NCBI GenBank assembly: GCA_947589555.1
Contig: CANQAZ010000011.1
Coordinates: 1-33,045 of the forward strand
From: an uncultured Clostridia bacterium
GTDB lineage: Bacteria; Bacillota; Clostridia; Christensenellales; Borkfalkiaceae
Direction of reading: 5' to 3'
DNA length: 33,045 nucleotides
Shown here: positions 23,505-31,663 of the stretch, in pieces
How the letters are laid out: every line of letters starts with the position of its first letter
Position numbering within the stretch: position 1 is the first letter of the stretch
Made by a program: the position numbers and the translations under genes
The notes under the pieces: generated by a model
Database searches by the model: none
What the model was told of the DNA's origin: nothing
What the model saw: only the letters and a program-made list of their open reading frames with translations

Positions 23505-25263
23505 CGCTCTCTCCTCCCCCGCCGAGCGCTTTGATCTCCTCGCTCATTTCGCCGATGAGATCGTCAAACCGCGCAAGGTCCTTTTCTTCGATATATTTCG
23601 CCCGCCCGATCTTCTCCATGAAGGGGCATTTGAGGATATCGCCGAGGTCGACGTACCCGTCCACTGCCTCGGCGGAGAGGGTGTAGAATTGATAGATGAC
23701 GAGGAGCATCAGAAGTTGCTTATGCAGGGAGGTATGGGTATCCACCTCGTGGAAGGCGTTCTGGTGGAGATAATCCTCGCGGATCATCTTGGCGGTCTCC
23801 ATCACGAGGCGGTCGCGCGAGGAGAGGGCGTCCATGCCCACAAGGCGCACGATCTCGTTGAGGGAGGCCTCCTCCTGCAAGGTGGTCATCACGAATTGGC
23901 GGTATTTGAAGAACCCCTTCCCCACATTTTCATCGTACCATGCCTTCATTTTATCGGCATAGAGGGAGTAACTCACCAGCCAGTCGATGGCGGGGAAATG
24001 CCTCTCGTAGGCGAGGGAGGCGGAGAGCCCCCAAAACACCTTCACGATGCGCAATGTGGCCTGTGAAACGGGCTCGGAGAGGTCGCCTCCGGGGGGCGAA
24101 ACGGCACCGATGGCCGTCACGGAGCCCTTTCTGTCCCCGCTCCCCAACAGTTTCACCATGCCCGCGCGCTCGTAAAATTCAGCGAGGCGGCTGGAAAGAT
24201 AGGCGGGGTATCCCTCGTCGCCCGGCATCTCTTCGAGGCGGCCGCTCATCTCGCGGAGGGCCTCCGCCCAGCGGGAGGTGGAATCGGCCATGATCGCCAC
24301 GTTATAGCCCATGTCGCGGAAATACTCGGCGATGGTGATGCCGGTATAGATGGAGGCCTCGCGGGCGGCCACGGGCATATCGGAGGTATTGGCGATGAGC
24401 ACCGTGCGCTTCATGAGGGGCTCTCCCGTCGCGGGGTCCTTCAAGGCGGGGAACTCGTTCAGAACGTCCGTCATTTCGTTGCCCCGCTCGCCGCAGCCGA
24501 CGTACACGATGATGTCTGCGTCCGCCCACTTGGCCAGTTGGTGCTGGACGACCGTCTTTCCGCTCCCGAAGGGGCCGGGCACGGCGGCGGCCCCTCCCCG
24601 CGCGATGGGGAAGAGGGTATCGATGACCCGCTGTCCCGTGATCATGGGGCGGTCGGGGTTGAGTTTCTCGCGGTACGGTCTGCCCTTGCGGACGGGCCAT
24701 TTTTGGAGCATGCACACCTCTTTTACCCCTTTCTCGGTGCGGATGCGGGCGACGGTCTCCGTGATATTGAAGTCTCCTTCCTCCACGGAGAGCACCTCCC
24801 CTTCCACGCCGAAGGGCACGAGGATGCGGTGTTCCACGATCTCCGTCTCCTGCACCGTGCCGAGGACGTCCCCCGCCGTCACGCGCTCACCCGCCCTCGC
24901 TTTGGGGGTGAAATGCCACCTCTTTTCGCGGTCGAGGGAGTAGACGAATGCTCCGCGGGTGATGCGGCTCCCGTACCGGAAGGCGAGCGTCGTCAAGGGG
25001 CGCTGGATGCCGTCGAAGATTCCGGTGATGAGCCCGGGCGCAAGTTCGGCGCACAGGGGCTCCCCGGTGGATACGACCTCCTCCCCGGGACCGAGGCCCG
25101 AAGTCTCCTCGTACACCTGGATGGAGGCTTGATCCCCGCGCAGTTCGATGATCTCCCCGACGAGGTGACGGGACGAAACGTGCACCACGTCGTACAGTTT
25201 GCAGTCCGCCATATTTTCGGCCACGATGAGGGGGCCCGATACTTTTATGATTTTTCCGGACAT
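23497..25263 (-). CDS. ntpA: V-type ATPase catalytic subunit A
   Basis: The 588-aa protein is the ATP-hydrolysing subunit. Walker A is GPFGSGKT (230-237); the catalytic GERGNE stretch follows near residue 261, and SRWAEALRE and [16 protein letters not shown] are family hallmarks. The non-homologous insertion typical of A subunits lies at about 110-190. The ATG at 25263 has GAGGAG upstream and lies 21 bases after the stop of the F-type subunit gene. No residue loss is seen. Confidence 0.97.
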   Translation of the reverse strand: MSGKIIKVSGPLIVAENMADCKLYDVVHVSSRHLVGEIIELRGDQASIQVYEETSGLGPGEEVVSTGEPLCAELAPGLITGIFDGIQRPLTTLAFRYGSRITRGAFVYSLDREKRWHFTPKARAGERVTAGDVLGTVQETEIVEHRILVPFGVEGEVLSVEEGDFNITETVARIRTEKGVKEVCMLQKWPVRKGRPYREKLNPDRPMITGQRVIDTLFPIARGGAAAVPGPFGSGKTVVQHQLAKWADADIIVYVGCGERGNEMTDVLNEFPALKDPATGEPLMKRTVLIANTSDMPVAAREASIYTGITIAEYFRDMGYNVAIMADSTSRWAEALREMSGRLEEMPGDEGYPAYLSSRLAEFYERAGMVKLLGSGDRKGSVTAIGAVSPPGGDLSEPVSQATLRIVKVFWGLSASLAYERHFPAIDWLVSYSLYADKMKAWYDENVGKGFFKYRQFVMTTLQEEASLNEIVRLVGMDALSSRDRLVMETAKMIREDYLHQNAFHEVDTHTSLHKQLLMLLVIYQFYTLSAEAVDGYVDLGDILKCPFMEKIGRAKYIEEKDLARFDDLIGEMSEEIKALGGGGESDV

Positions 25264-25284
25264 TTGCTTCTCCTCGGAAAGTTG

Positions 25285-25599
25285 TTATTTTCGGAACAGG
25301 ATATCCACGCCGAGGGCGCGCTCCATCGCTTCCTTCAAAAAGGCCTCTCCGTACCCCGTATCCCCGCCCGCGGGAATGGGCAGGACGACGGGATAGGCCT
25401 CCTCGTCAAAGCGTTTCAAAAGGTCCCGGAGGGGCTCCGCGTACTCCTCCGCCAGAAAGACGACGGGGTGATCCCGCGCCACTTTGCGCAAGGTCTCCCG
25501 CGCCCCCTTTTCGTCGGTCACGGGGAAGGCCTCCACGCCCGCGGCTTTGAAGCACATAATGTTCTCCGCGCGGCCTACGATCGCCGTTTTTGCCTTCAT
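25285..25599 (-). CDS. ntpG: V-type ATPase subunit F (NtpG)
   Basis: The 104-aa protein is the small rotor subunit that binds subunit D, called NtpG in Enterococcus. It has the family's Rossmann-like start (MKAKTAIVGRAENIMCFKAAGVEAFPV), a central VVFLAEEYAEPL and a C-terminal VVLPIPAG segment. The ATG at 25599 overlaps the ntpC stop as ATGA and has GGGAGG upstream. A longer in-frame extension into ntpC is not supported by family length. Confidence 0.93.
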   Translation of the reverse strand: MKAKTAIVGRAENIMCFKAAGVEAFPVTDEKGARETLRKVARDHPVVFLAEEYAEPLRDLLKRFDEEAYPVVLPIPAGGDTGYGEAFLKEAMERALGVDILFRK

Positions 25600-26504
25600 T
25601 TCACGCCTCCCGACAGTCTCTTTTCGATCTCCCCGGGCGGCACACCCGCCCCGAGGCATACAAGCGCCGTCCTGACGTCCCCTATCTCGGCGCGGCGGCG
25701 CAGTACGTAGTAGAGGAAGGGCTCCCTTCCCTCCAAACAAAACCGCTTTTCGCGGAACCACTCCTTCTCAAACCTTGCCAGCATGCGCTCGGCCTCGGTG
25801 AAGGGGGGCTTGCCCGCTCTGAGGCAGGCCGCATAAAAAGCCGCGTAGGGCGTCCCCGCAAAGGCCCTTTCCCGTTTTTCGGCGTCCTCCGAAAAGAGGA
25901 CGGCGAGGGTCTCCTTGCCGAGGGTCCCCCCCTCGGTGTAGAGGGCCTCCGCCCGCGCGCGGTCCCCCGCGCGGAAGGCGGTCAGAAGATTGGTCCTGTC
26001 GGCGCGCTCCTCCAAAAAGCGTTTGAGGGGGGAGCGCCGTCTGCATGCGCGGAGCAGATAGGCAAATTCGGCCCTGTCGAAGGCCGCCCCGATCTCCGCC
26101 CCCGTCGCCCCTTCGGGCAGGTCGGGCACGGGCGGCCGCTTGGCGGCGACGAGTTCTTTGAGTTCCCCGATTTTTTTGAGCCCCTCGGGCCCGAGCATCG
26201 GCGCGGGGTCCGCCCCGAGCCGCTCCGCCTTATACAGGGCCTTCATGTTGTGGAAGTCGCGCGGGGCGAGAAAGTAGATCTTGTCCGCCTCGGTGGGCGC
26301 ATATTCGCGGATAAAAGCGTCCAGCGCCTCCTCCTCGGCGCGCACGGGGTCCTCCCCGCCGCCCGCGGAGCCGAACCCGCTGTCCCGGAGGGCGCGCTTC
26401 ACCTCCTCCTGCGTCATCGTGGGAAAACGCAAGATCTTTTCGCCCAAAAGAGACTTTTCTTTGACGGCGATCACGCCGTTGATGTAATCGATTCCGTACC
26501 CCAT
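25596..26504 (-). CDS. ntpC: V-type ATPase subunit C (NtpC, AC39-type)
   Basis: The 302-aa, all-helical protein is the funnel-shaped connector between the rotor stalk and the K ring. Recognisable are the N-terminal YGIDYINGVIAVKEKSLL, a DFHNMKALYKAE motif (about 102-113), typical of the family, and the C-terminal LYYVLRRRAEIGDVRTALVCLGAG. The ATG directly follows the ntpE stop with GGAG about 13 bases upstream. Its length is slightly below the common 320-350 aa. Confidence 0.93.
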   Translation of the reverse strand: MGYGIDYINGVIAVKEKSLLGEKILRFPTMTQEEVKRALRDSGFGSAGGGEDPVRAEEEALDAFIREYAPTEADKIYFLAPRDFHNMKALYKAERLGADPAPMLGPEGLKKIGELKELVAAKRPPVPDLPEGATGAEIGAAFDRAEFAYLLRACRRRSPLKRFLEERADRTNLLTAFRAGDRARAEALYTEGGTLGKETLAVLFSEDAEKRERAFAGTPYAAFYAACLRAGKPPFTEAERMLARFEKEWFREKRFCLEGREPFLYYVLRRRAEIGDVRTALVCLGAGVPPGEIEKRLSGGVK

Positions 26505-27083
26505 TCAGCGATTTTCTCCGAAAAGCGCCAACGCGATCTCCGATTGGTGCGCTTCCCTGTCCCGTTCGAGCAGGGCCTCGTAGGAGAGGTCCTTATCGCA
26601 GATCTTGCCCCTCAAAAGGAGGCCGCCCGCGATGTCCGCCCGCTCGTTCGAGAGGACGAGTTTCTTTTTGGCGACGACGGGCAGGGCCGCCGCCCCCTCT
26701 GCGTAGGCAAAACCGCGGGCGAACACCACCTCGTCCCCCTCCTCGGCGTTCTCTTCGAGGAGGCGGGAAAAAAGGCGCAAACTCCCCCCTTCGTCGAGGG
26801 CGCAAAGGGCGTCGAGGGCGGCGTTGTAGACGGCGTCGATGACCCGCCGCTTTTGGGCGAGGCGGATCTTGGCGGCGTCCAGCCTTGCGGCGGCCTCCCT
26901 GCCTTCGCGGATGCGCACGGCCCGCGCTTCCCCTTCTTTTTGAGCCTCCGCCCTCTCTTTTTGGGCGTTTTCGCGCGCGGCGGCCGCAATTTGGTCTGCC
27001 CGCTCGCGGGCGGCGAGCGCGATGCGCTCGGCCTCCCCTTCCGCGTCCGAGAGGATGCGGGCTACGATCTCTTCCTTGCCCAT
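26505..27083 (-). CDS. ntpE: V-type ATPase subunit E
   Basis: The 192-aa protein is the peripheral-stalk subunit E. Residues 1-80 form a long Ala/Glu/Arg-rich helix that would pair with the small coiled-coil subunit encoded at 30946-31257. The C-terminal globular part (about 85-185) has the family's DIAGGLLLRG segment. The ATG is one base after the ntpK stop and has no clear Shine-Dalgarno sequence, so it probably depends on coupling to ntpK translation. Confidence 0.92.
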   Translation of the reverse strand: MGKEEIVARILSDAEGEAERIALAARERADQIAAAARENAQKERAEAQKEGEARAVRIREGREAAARLDAAKIRLAQKRRVIDAVYNAALDALCALDEGGSLRLFSRLLEENAEEGDEVVFARGFAYAEGAAALPVVAKKKLVLSNERADIAGGLLLRGKICDKDLSYEALLERDREAHQSEIALALFGENR

Positions 27084-27084
27084 G

Positions 27085-27555
27085 TCAGATCGCGAGGATG
27101 ACGAGCAGGGAGATGACGAGCCCGAGCAGAGCGTAGAACTCGATCATGGCGGGCCCCATCGCGATCTTGAAGCCGAGGCTGTCCTGCTTGGCGGCCGCGT
27201 AGATGCAGTTGACGGCGGCTTTGGATTGGAAGAGGGCGGAAACGAAGCCCGAAATGGCCATCGGCAGACAGGCGGCGAAGATGGCCCAGCCCTGCGCCGT
27301 GGTCGCGGCCTCCGCCGCATAGAGGGGGGCGAGTTTGGTGGACGTCGCGATGATGGCGATGAGGAAGCCGTAGAGGCCCTGGGTGGCGGGCAAGAGCATC
27401 AGAATGATGAGTTTCCCGAACTTTTTGGGCTCTTCGCCGAGGACGCCCGCGGCGGCGCTGGCCGTCTTATAGAGGCCGAGCCCCGAGCCGACGCCGCAGA
27501 GGACGACGCACAGTGCGATCCCCACAATGGCGATCACGTAACCGGTTGAAAACAT
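27085..27555 (-). CDS. ntpK: V-type ATPase subunit K, Na+-type proteolipid
   Basis: The 156-aa protein is the membrane rotor ring subunit with four transmembrane helices (two fused hairpins), the same length as Enterococcus hirae NtpK. The residues that coordinate sodium in that protein (L61, T64, Q65, Q110, E139) align with L55, T58, Q59 in LLPATQGLYGF, Q110 in SALFQ and E139 in PAMIEFY. This points to Na+ transport. GGAGG lies 11 bases before the ATG. Uniquely in this operon the gene is separated from its upstream neighbour (ntpI) by about 1.37 kb of repeats. Confidence 0.95.
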   Translation of the reverse strand: MFSTGYVIAIVGIALCVVLCGVGSGLGLYKTASAAAGVLGEEPKKFGKLIILMLLPATQGLYGFLIAIIATSTKLAPLYAAEAATTAQGWAIFAACLPMAISGFVSALFQSKAAVNCIYAAAKQDSLGFKIAMGPAMIEFYALLGLVISLLVILAI

Positions 27556-27603
27556 ACAGAAAATACCTCCGTTTTTTTCTATCTTTTGTCTTTTATTTTT
27601 TCC

Positions 27604-27690
27604 CCGCTTCCGCGGTTTTTGCCTTTCCGATCTTACCCCGCTTCCGCGGTTTTCTATTTATTATCCTTCCCGCGGCCGCGGTTTTCTCTT
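27604..27690 (-). repeat. Three 33-bp repeats with small GC hairpins upstream of ntpK
   Basis: CCGCGGTTTT recurs at 27610, 27644 and 27676, spaced 34 and 32 bases. In the ntpK mRNA the two copies nearest the gene read CCGC-GGAA-GCGG, a four-pair stem with a GNRA-type tetraloop in an A-rich setting; the third is the 12-base palindrome CCGCGGCCGCGG. They lie 50-130 bases before the ntpK start codon. No promoter of good quality was found among them. Confidence 0.65.
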
Positions 27691-27714
27691 TATGATCCTT
27701 CCGCCTCTCGGCTC

Positions 27715-28905
27715 TCTTCTCCGCGCCCGCCTCTCTTTCTCCTCGGCGGCGCGTTCCCTGCTCTCCCGCCTCTTCGCTCCTTGCTTCTCTTTCGCGGCGG
27801 CCTTTCTCTTCCGCGGCGGCGCGTTTCCGTCCCTTTGCGGTCCTTTCCCTCTCTTTTCCAACCCTTGCTCTCTTTCTATTCTCCCGCGACGGCCTCTCTT
27901 TCCGATTCGCCCCGCGCCCTTTCTCTTCCGTTCTCTCTATTTTTCTGTCCTTTTTTCCCTCGGCCGCCTCTGGTCTCTCTCCTCCGCGCCCGCCTCTCGC
28001 CTTTCTCCGCGGCGGCGCGTTCCCCGCTCTCCTGCGGTCCTTTCTCTTTCTTTCCTAAGCCTTGTTCTCTTTCTATTTTCCGTGGCGGCGCGTTCCCCGC
28101 TCTCCTGCGGTCCTTTCCCTCTCTTTTCCAACCCTTGTTCTCTTTCTATTTTCCGCGGCGGCCTCTCTTTCCGATTCGCCCCCCGCGTCCCTTCTCTTCC
28201 GTTCTCTCTTTTTTCTGTCCTCTTTTCCCTCGGCCGCCTCTGGTCTCTCTTCCGCGCCCGCCTTTCTCTTCCTCCGCGCCCGCCTCTTCGCTCTTTGCTT
28301 CTCCTCCGCGGCGGCGCGTTTCCCGCTCTTCTGCGGTCCTTTCCCTCTCTTTCCAAAACCTTGTTCTCTTTCTATTTTCCGCGGCGGCCTCTCTTTCCGA
28401 TTCGCCCCTCGCCCCTTCTCTTCCGTTCTCTCTTTTCTGTCCTTTTTTCCCTCGGCCGCCTTCTCCGCGCCCGCCTCTTCGCTCCTTGCTTCTCTTTCGC
28501 GGCGGCCTTTCTCTTCCGCGGCGGCGCGTTTCCCGCTCTTCTGCGGTCCTTTCTCTTTCTTTTCCAAACCTTGTTCTCTTTCTATTTTCCGCGGCGGCCT
28601 CTCTTTCCGATTCGCCCCGCGCCCTTTCTCTTCCGTTCTCTCTTTTCTGTCCTTTTTTCCCTCGGCCGCCTTCTCCGCGCCCGCCTCTCTTTCCCAACGG
28701 CGGCGCGTTTCCGCTCTCCCGCGGTCCTTTTTCTCTCTTTCCCAAACCTTGTTCTCTTTCTATTCCTCCGCGGCGGCCTCTCTTTCCGCTTCGCCCCCGC
28801 GTCCCTTCTCTTCCGTTCTCTCTTTTTTTCTGTCCTCTTTTCCCTCGGCCGCCTCTTCTCCGCGCCCGTCTTTCTTTTCCAACGGCGGCGCGTTCCCTGC
28901 TCTCC
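27715..28905. repeat. Modular polypurine/polypyrimidine tandem array inside the V-ATPase operon
   Basis: The plus strand is C/T-rich and the operon mRNA strand is G/A-rich. TCTTTCTATT occurs at 27871, 28068, 28141, 28367, 28577 and 28755 (spacings 197, 73, 226, 210 and 178). The 10-mer CTCGGCCGCC marks five copies (about 27959, 28229, 28451, 28661, 28844). Between them are recurring blocks such as GCGGCGGCCTCTCTTTCCG, CTTCCGTTCTCTC, CTGCGGTCCTTT and CCGCGCCCGCCTC. Units are shuffled and of unequal length. Because the spacings are not all multiples of three, the repeats do not hold any reading frame, and long open frames through the array on both strands reflect composition only. Confidence 0.92.
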
Positions 28906-28927
28906 GCCCCTCTCGGCGCCCGTTCTC

Positions 28928-30949
28928 CTATTCTTTCGCGGCGGCTTTCTTGTGCGCGGCGGGCTCGCCGTAATCGAGGGCAATGTATTTCGCGCGGGAG
29001 CCGAGGGGCTCAAACAGTTTGCCTTCGCCCTCGTAAAATCTCCCGAAGAATTCCACGTATTGGAGGCGTGCCGTATGGATGTAGGCGCCCAGCAGACTGA
29101 TGGCGAGGTTAAAGAGGTGTCCCGCCACAAAGATGACCGCGCCGATCGCGGCGAGGGCGACGTTCCCGCTGAGCATGAGGGGAGTGATCCCCCCTCCCCC
29201 CGTGAGGGTGTATTGGGAGACCACCTGCGCGATGACCGCTCCCGTGAGCATAAGCCCGTAGAGGCGGATGTAACTCAACACGTCGGTGAAGTAATTGATG
29301 AGGCCGTACAGCGCGCCGAACCCTTTGGAAAATTTCCCGGGCAGTTTTTCGTGCCGGCCCGCCGTGAGCACGGCCACGAGGAGGGAGACGCCCGCCACGA
29401 TCCCGCCCGCCGTCGTGAGCGCGGAGAGGGAAAAATCGCGGATGAGGCCGATGACGGCGAGCAGGGCGCCGAAGGAAAAGACCGCCCAAACGAGGCCGTC
29501 GAACACGCCGTCCCACGGCCGTCCGCGGTGGACGCCCTGCGCAAATTTGCACAGATACCCCGCGCACAGTTGGGCAATGCCCATGAGGAGGGCGATGATG
29601 AGCACCGCGGGCAGTTGGATGCCGGCAAGGGAATACATCGCCGACTGCGCATCGGGCATCACGGTGAAGGGAAGCACGGAAATGCCAAAGAGGGAGTTGA
29701 ACAAAAATCCCCACGCAAAGGTGAACAGGCCGCCCACGCCGAACACGCCGCCGAGGCTCGCGATCCCCCCCTTTTTCTTTTTGCGGAGGAAAAATCCGCC
29801 CGCGGCCATGAGGATGCCGTAGCCCATGTCCGCCATGATGAAGCCCAAAAACACGCTGAAAAAGAAGGCCATGACGGGGTTGGGGTCCACCTCCCGCGCG
29901 TTGGGGGCCGAATACATGTTGGTGATCGTCTCAAAATCGGCCACGACGGGCTTGTTGCGGGTCAGCGTGGGAACGAACTCGTCCTCGGCGGGGTCGGAGA
30001 ATTCATAATAGAGGGGCACGCCCAAGCCGTCGAGGGCGGCGCGGACGCGCGCTTCGCCGTCGGCGGGGACAAAGGCGTCCGCCAAAAAGGTGCGGGCGGT
30101 CGTCCTCATCTTTTCGGAGGCCTCCGCCTTTTCCAATTCGAAGCCGACGTAATCGCGATAAATTTTGAGGGCGCGCAGTTCGGGGGCGAGGGCGGCGAGC
30201 CCTTCGTCCGCCGCGGCGAGGCGGGCCTTCGCTTCGGCAAGCGCCCCTTCGAGGGCGCAAAAAAGCGCCGCTCCCGTGCGGTCCCCGCCGAAGGGGCAGG
30301 CGGAAAACGAAGCGGCGGAAAGCAGGGCTTCCGTTTGGGGAAGGACGCTTGTATGGCAGACGACGAGGAGGAGGGAGCCCCCTTCCGTTTCCGTCTCCTC
30401 GAAAGCGGCAAGACCGAGGGCGGCAAGGCCCGCCTTCAAACCGTCGAGGGCGGAGGCGCCCGCAAAGCCGAAGAAAAGGGCAGTGTGGGCGGAGGGACGG
30501 AGGGAGGAAAACGATCTCAAAAAGGGAGAATAGGGGCGGGCAGAGGCGATTTCGCGCTCCAAGCGGGCGATCTCGGAGGCAAGTTCCTCCTTTTCCGCGT
30601 TGAGCGAGGCGACCCGCCCGACGAGTTCATCGGCCCTGCCGCGATAATTTTTCGCCGCGAGAAATTCCTCATAGCCGACCGCGAATCCGTCCGCAAGCGG
30701 CTTTTCCTTGCGCGAGGAAGGCGCGGCCGCGGCGATGGCGGCAAGCGTCTCCTCCAAAGAGGCGAGATAGGCGGCAAGCGCCTCCCGCCCGAATCCGGCG
30801 CGCTCGCCGATCTCCTCGGCACGGGGCTCTTCTTCCGGAAGGGCGCGCTCATTGATCTCCACAGCGCGGGTGCGTTCGAGCGCGTTGAGAATGGAGTCGC
30901 GGTCGTAGGAGAGGGCCGCGAGGCGCAGTTTGCGCATTTTGACGATCAC
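28928..30949 (-). CDS. ntpI: V-type ATPase subunit I (membrane stator, a-subunit type)
   Basis: The 673-aa protein anchors the stator and forms the ion half-channels. The cytoplasmic N-terminal half (about 1-350) starts MIVKMRKLRLAALSYDRD and contains coiled-coil stretches. From about residue 355 (PNPVMAFFFSVFLGFIMADMGYG) seven or eight transmembrane helices follow, including LSYIRLYGLMLTGAVIAQ near 575 and the conserved AYIHTARLQYVEFFGRFYEGEG near 630. The start is GTG, overlapping the preceding stop as GTGA with GGGAGG nine bases upstream; ATG four codons later is an alternative. The last codons (HKKAAAKE) share the CTTTCGCGGCGGC block with the adjacent repeat array. Confidence 0.95.
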   Translation of the reverse strand: MIVKMRKLRLAALSYDRDSILNALERTRAVEINERALPEEEPRAEEIGERAGFGREALAAYLASLEETLAAIAAAAPSSRKEKPLADGFAVGYEEFLAAKNYRGRADELVGRVASLNAEKEELASEIARLEREIASARPYSPFLRSFSSLRPSAHTALFFGFAGASALDGLKAGLAALGLAAFEETETEGGSLLLVVCHTSVLPQTEALLSAASFSACPFGGDRTGAALFCALEGALAEAKARLAAADEGLAALAPELRALKIYRDYVGFELEKAEASEKMRTTARTFLADAFVPADGEARVRAALDGLGVPLYYEFSDPAEDEFVPTLTRNKPVVADFETITNMYSAPNAREVDPNPVMAFFFSVFLGFIMADMGYGILMAAGGFFLRKKKKGGIASLGGVFGVGGLFTFAWGFLFNSLFGISVLPFTVMPDAQSAMYSLAGIQLPAVLIIALLMGIAQLCAGYLCKFAQGVHRGRPWDGVFDGLVWAVFSFGALLAVIGLIRDFSLSALTTAGGIVAGVSLLVAVLTAGRHEKLPGKFSKGFGALYGLINYFTDVLSYIRLYGLMLTGAVIAQVVSQYTLTGGGGITPLMLSGNVALAAIGAVIFVAGHLFNLAISLLGAYIHTARLQYVEFFGRFYEGEGKLFEPLGSRAKYIALDYGEPAAHKKAAAKE

Positions 30950-31257
30950 CGCAGAAGCCTCCCGAGGACGGCCGAGACGTGGCCGCCCGTGCGCCCGAGA
31001 AGATCTTCCGCCTCCGCTTCGGCTTCCCGCCGCGCCGCGGCGAGGGCGGACGAATAGGCGGCCTCCGCTTCGGCGCGCGCCGAGGAGACGATCTCTTCGG
31101 TGAGTTTCGCGCTCTCCGCGGCAGAGGCGCGCTCCCCTTCCGCCGCCTTTTTTTGCGCTTCCGTCACCGTGGCCTCGGCCCTCTTTTGCGCTTCTTCCAC
31201 AATGGCCGCGGCCCGTTTTTCCGCTTCGGCGATGACGGCAATGATATCTTCTTCCAT
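30946..31257 (-). CDS. ntpF: V-type ATPase peripheral-stalk subunit G/H (NtpF)
   Basis: The 103-aa protein is an almost uninterrupted charged, alanine-rich coiled coil (EAEKRAAAIVEEAQKRAEA and similar), as in the NtpF/AhaH/subunit G family that dimerises with subunit E as the peripheral stalk. It is first in the operon, as ntpF is in Enterococcus. The start has AAGGAAAG five bases upstream. Its stop overlaps the GTG start of ntpI. The high repetitiveness of coiled coil makes family naming depend on context, which is strong here. Confidence 0.88.
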   Translation of the reverse strand: MEEDIIAVIAEAEKRAAAIVEEAQKRAEATVTEAQKKAAEGERASAAESAKLTEEIVSSARAEAEAAYSSALAAARREAEAEAEDLLGRTGGHVSAVLGRLLR

Positions 31258-31329
31258 CCGACTTTCCTTGCGCGACCGAGGTCCCTTTTTTGTTGCAAGG
31301 GCCCCTCTTTTTTGCGCGGTTTCGTGCTA

Positions 31330-31345
31330 CGGTTATTTATAACCG
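31330..31345 (-). promoter_or_regulatory. Inverted repeat at the start of the V-ATPase mRNA
   Basis: CGGTTA-TTTA-TAACCG forms a perfect six-pair inverted repeat (seven with a two-base loop). It lies just after the predicted transcription start near 31350, at about +5 to +20. It could be a protein operator or a 5' stabilising hairpin. The remaining leader to 31258 holds T- and A-runs but nothing recognisable as a riboswitch. Confidence 0.5.
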
Positions 31346-31356
31346 ATATCCCGATG

Positions 31357-31385
31357 ATTGTAACCCTTTTTTCCCTTTTTGTCAA
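31357..31385 (-). promoter_or_regulatory. Strong promoter of the V-ATPase operon
   Basis: On the minus strand TTGACA (31380-31385) and TACAAT (31357-31362) are spaced by 17 bases, with an A/G-rich spacer. It precedes ntpF by about 100 bases and no internal promoter of similar strength was seen, so all nine genes and the repeat array are probably one transcript of about 9.9 kb. Confidence 0.9.
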
Positions 31386-31457
31386 CAAAAAAAGAGGCCG
31401 TGCGCAAGGACGGAATTTTTTTTGCGCAGGGCCCCCTATCAAATTGTTTCCTCGCCC

Positions 31458-31525
31458 AAAGTCCCCCGTGCGGCCCGCGCTGCCGCCGCCCGCGCGGCGC
31501 CCGCGCGTTCCGCACGTGGGACTTT
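31458..31525. repeat. Long imperfect palindrome between the GH13 gene and V-ATPase promoter
   Basis: AAAGTCCC/GGGACTTT (31458-31465 with 31518-31525), one mismatch, then CGTGCGG/CCGCACG (31467-31473 with 31510-31516), enclose a GC-rich core with a further GCCGC/GCGGC stem. Only the plus strand has a T-run after it (CTTTTCTCTT), whereas the gene that would need a terminator, GH13, is on the minus strand. The rest of 31386-31663 is low-complexity A/T and C/T sequence with no gene. Confidence 0.6.
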
Positions 31526-31663
31526 TCTCTTCCTTCGCCGCTCCGCTCCTCTTCTTTTTCTCTTTCCAATGTTATGGTACCACGAAATTTTTGCCCTTCC
31601 GTTTTGAGATGACAAGGTTTTTTTCTTTTTTTCGTCCGTGCGGAAAAAATGCCCTCAAAACAC

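Noticed and set aside
28073..28745. Overlapping minus-strand frames of Arg/Glu/Lys-rich sequence in the array
   Set aside because: Same repeats appear in different frames along the array, so no protein is conserved; no start with convincing context.
60..28905. CRISPR array
   Set aside because: Tandem repeats here are adjacent units without unique spacers of constant length, and no cas gene is present.
27692..31057. A 1121-codon plus-strand open frame through the repeat array and over ntpI
   Set aside because: First part is Ser/Phe/Pro low complexity from C/T-rich repeats, second part is antisense to ntpI. Repeat spacings are not multiples of three.
31258..31350. Riboswitch in the V-ATPase leader
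   Set aside because: Only one short inverted repeat and homopolymer runs are present; no conserved riboswitch core was recognised.
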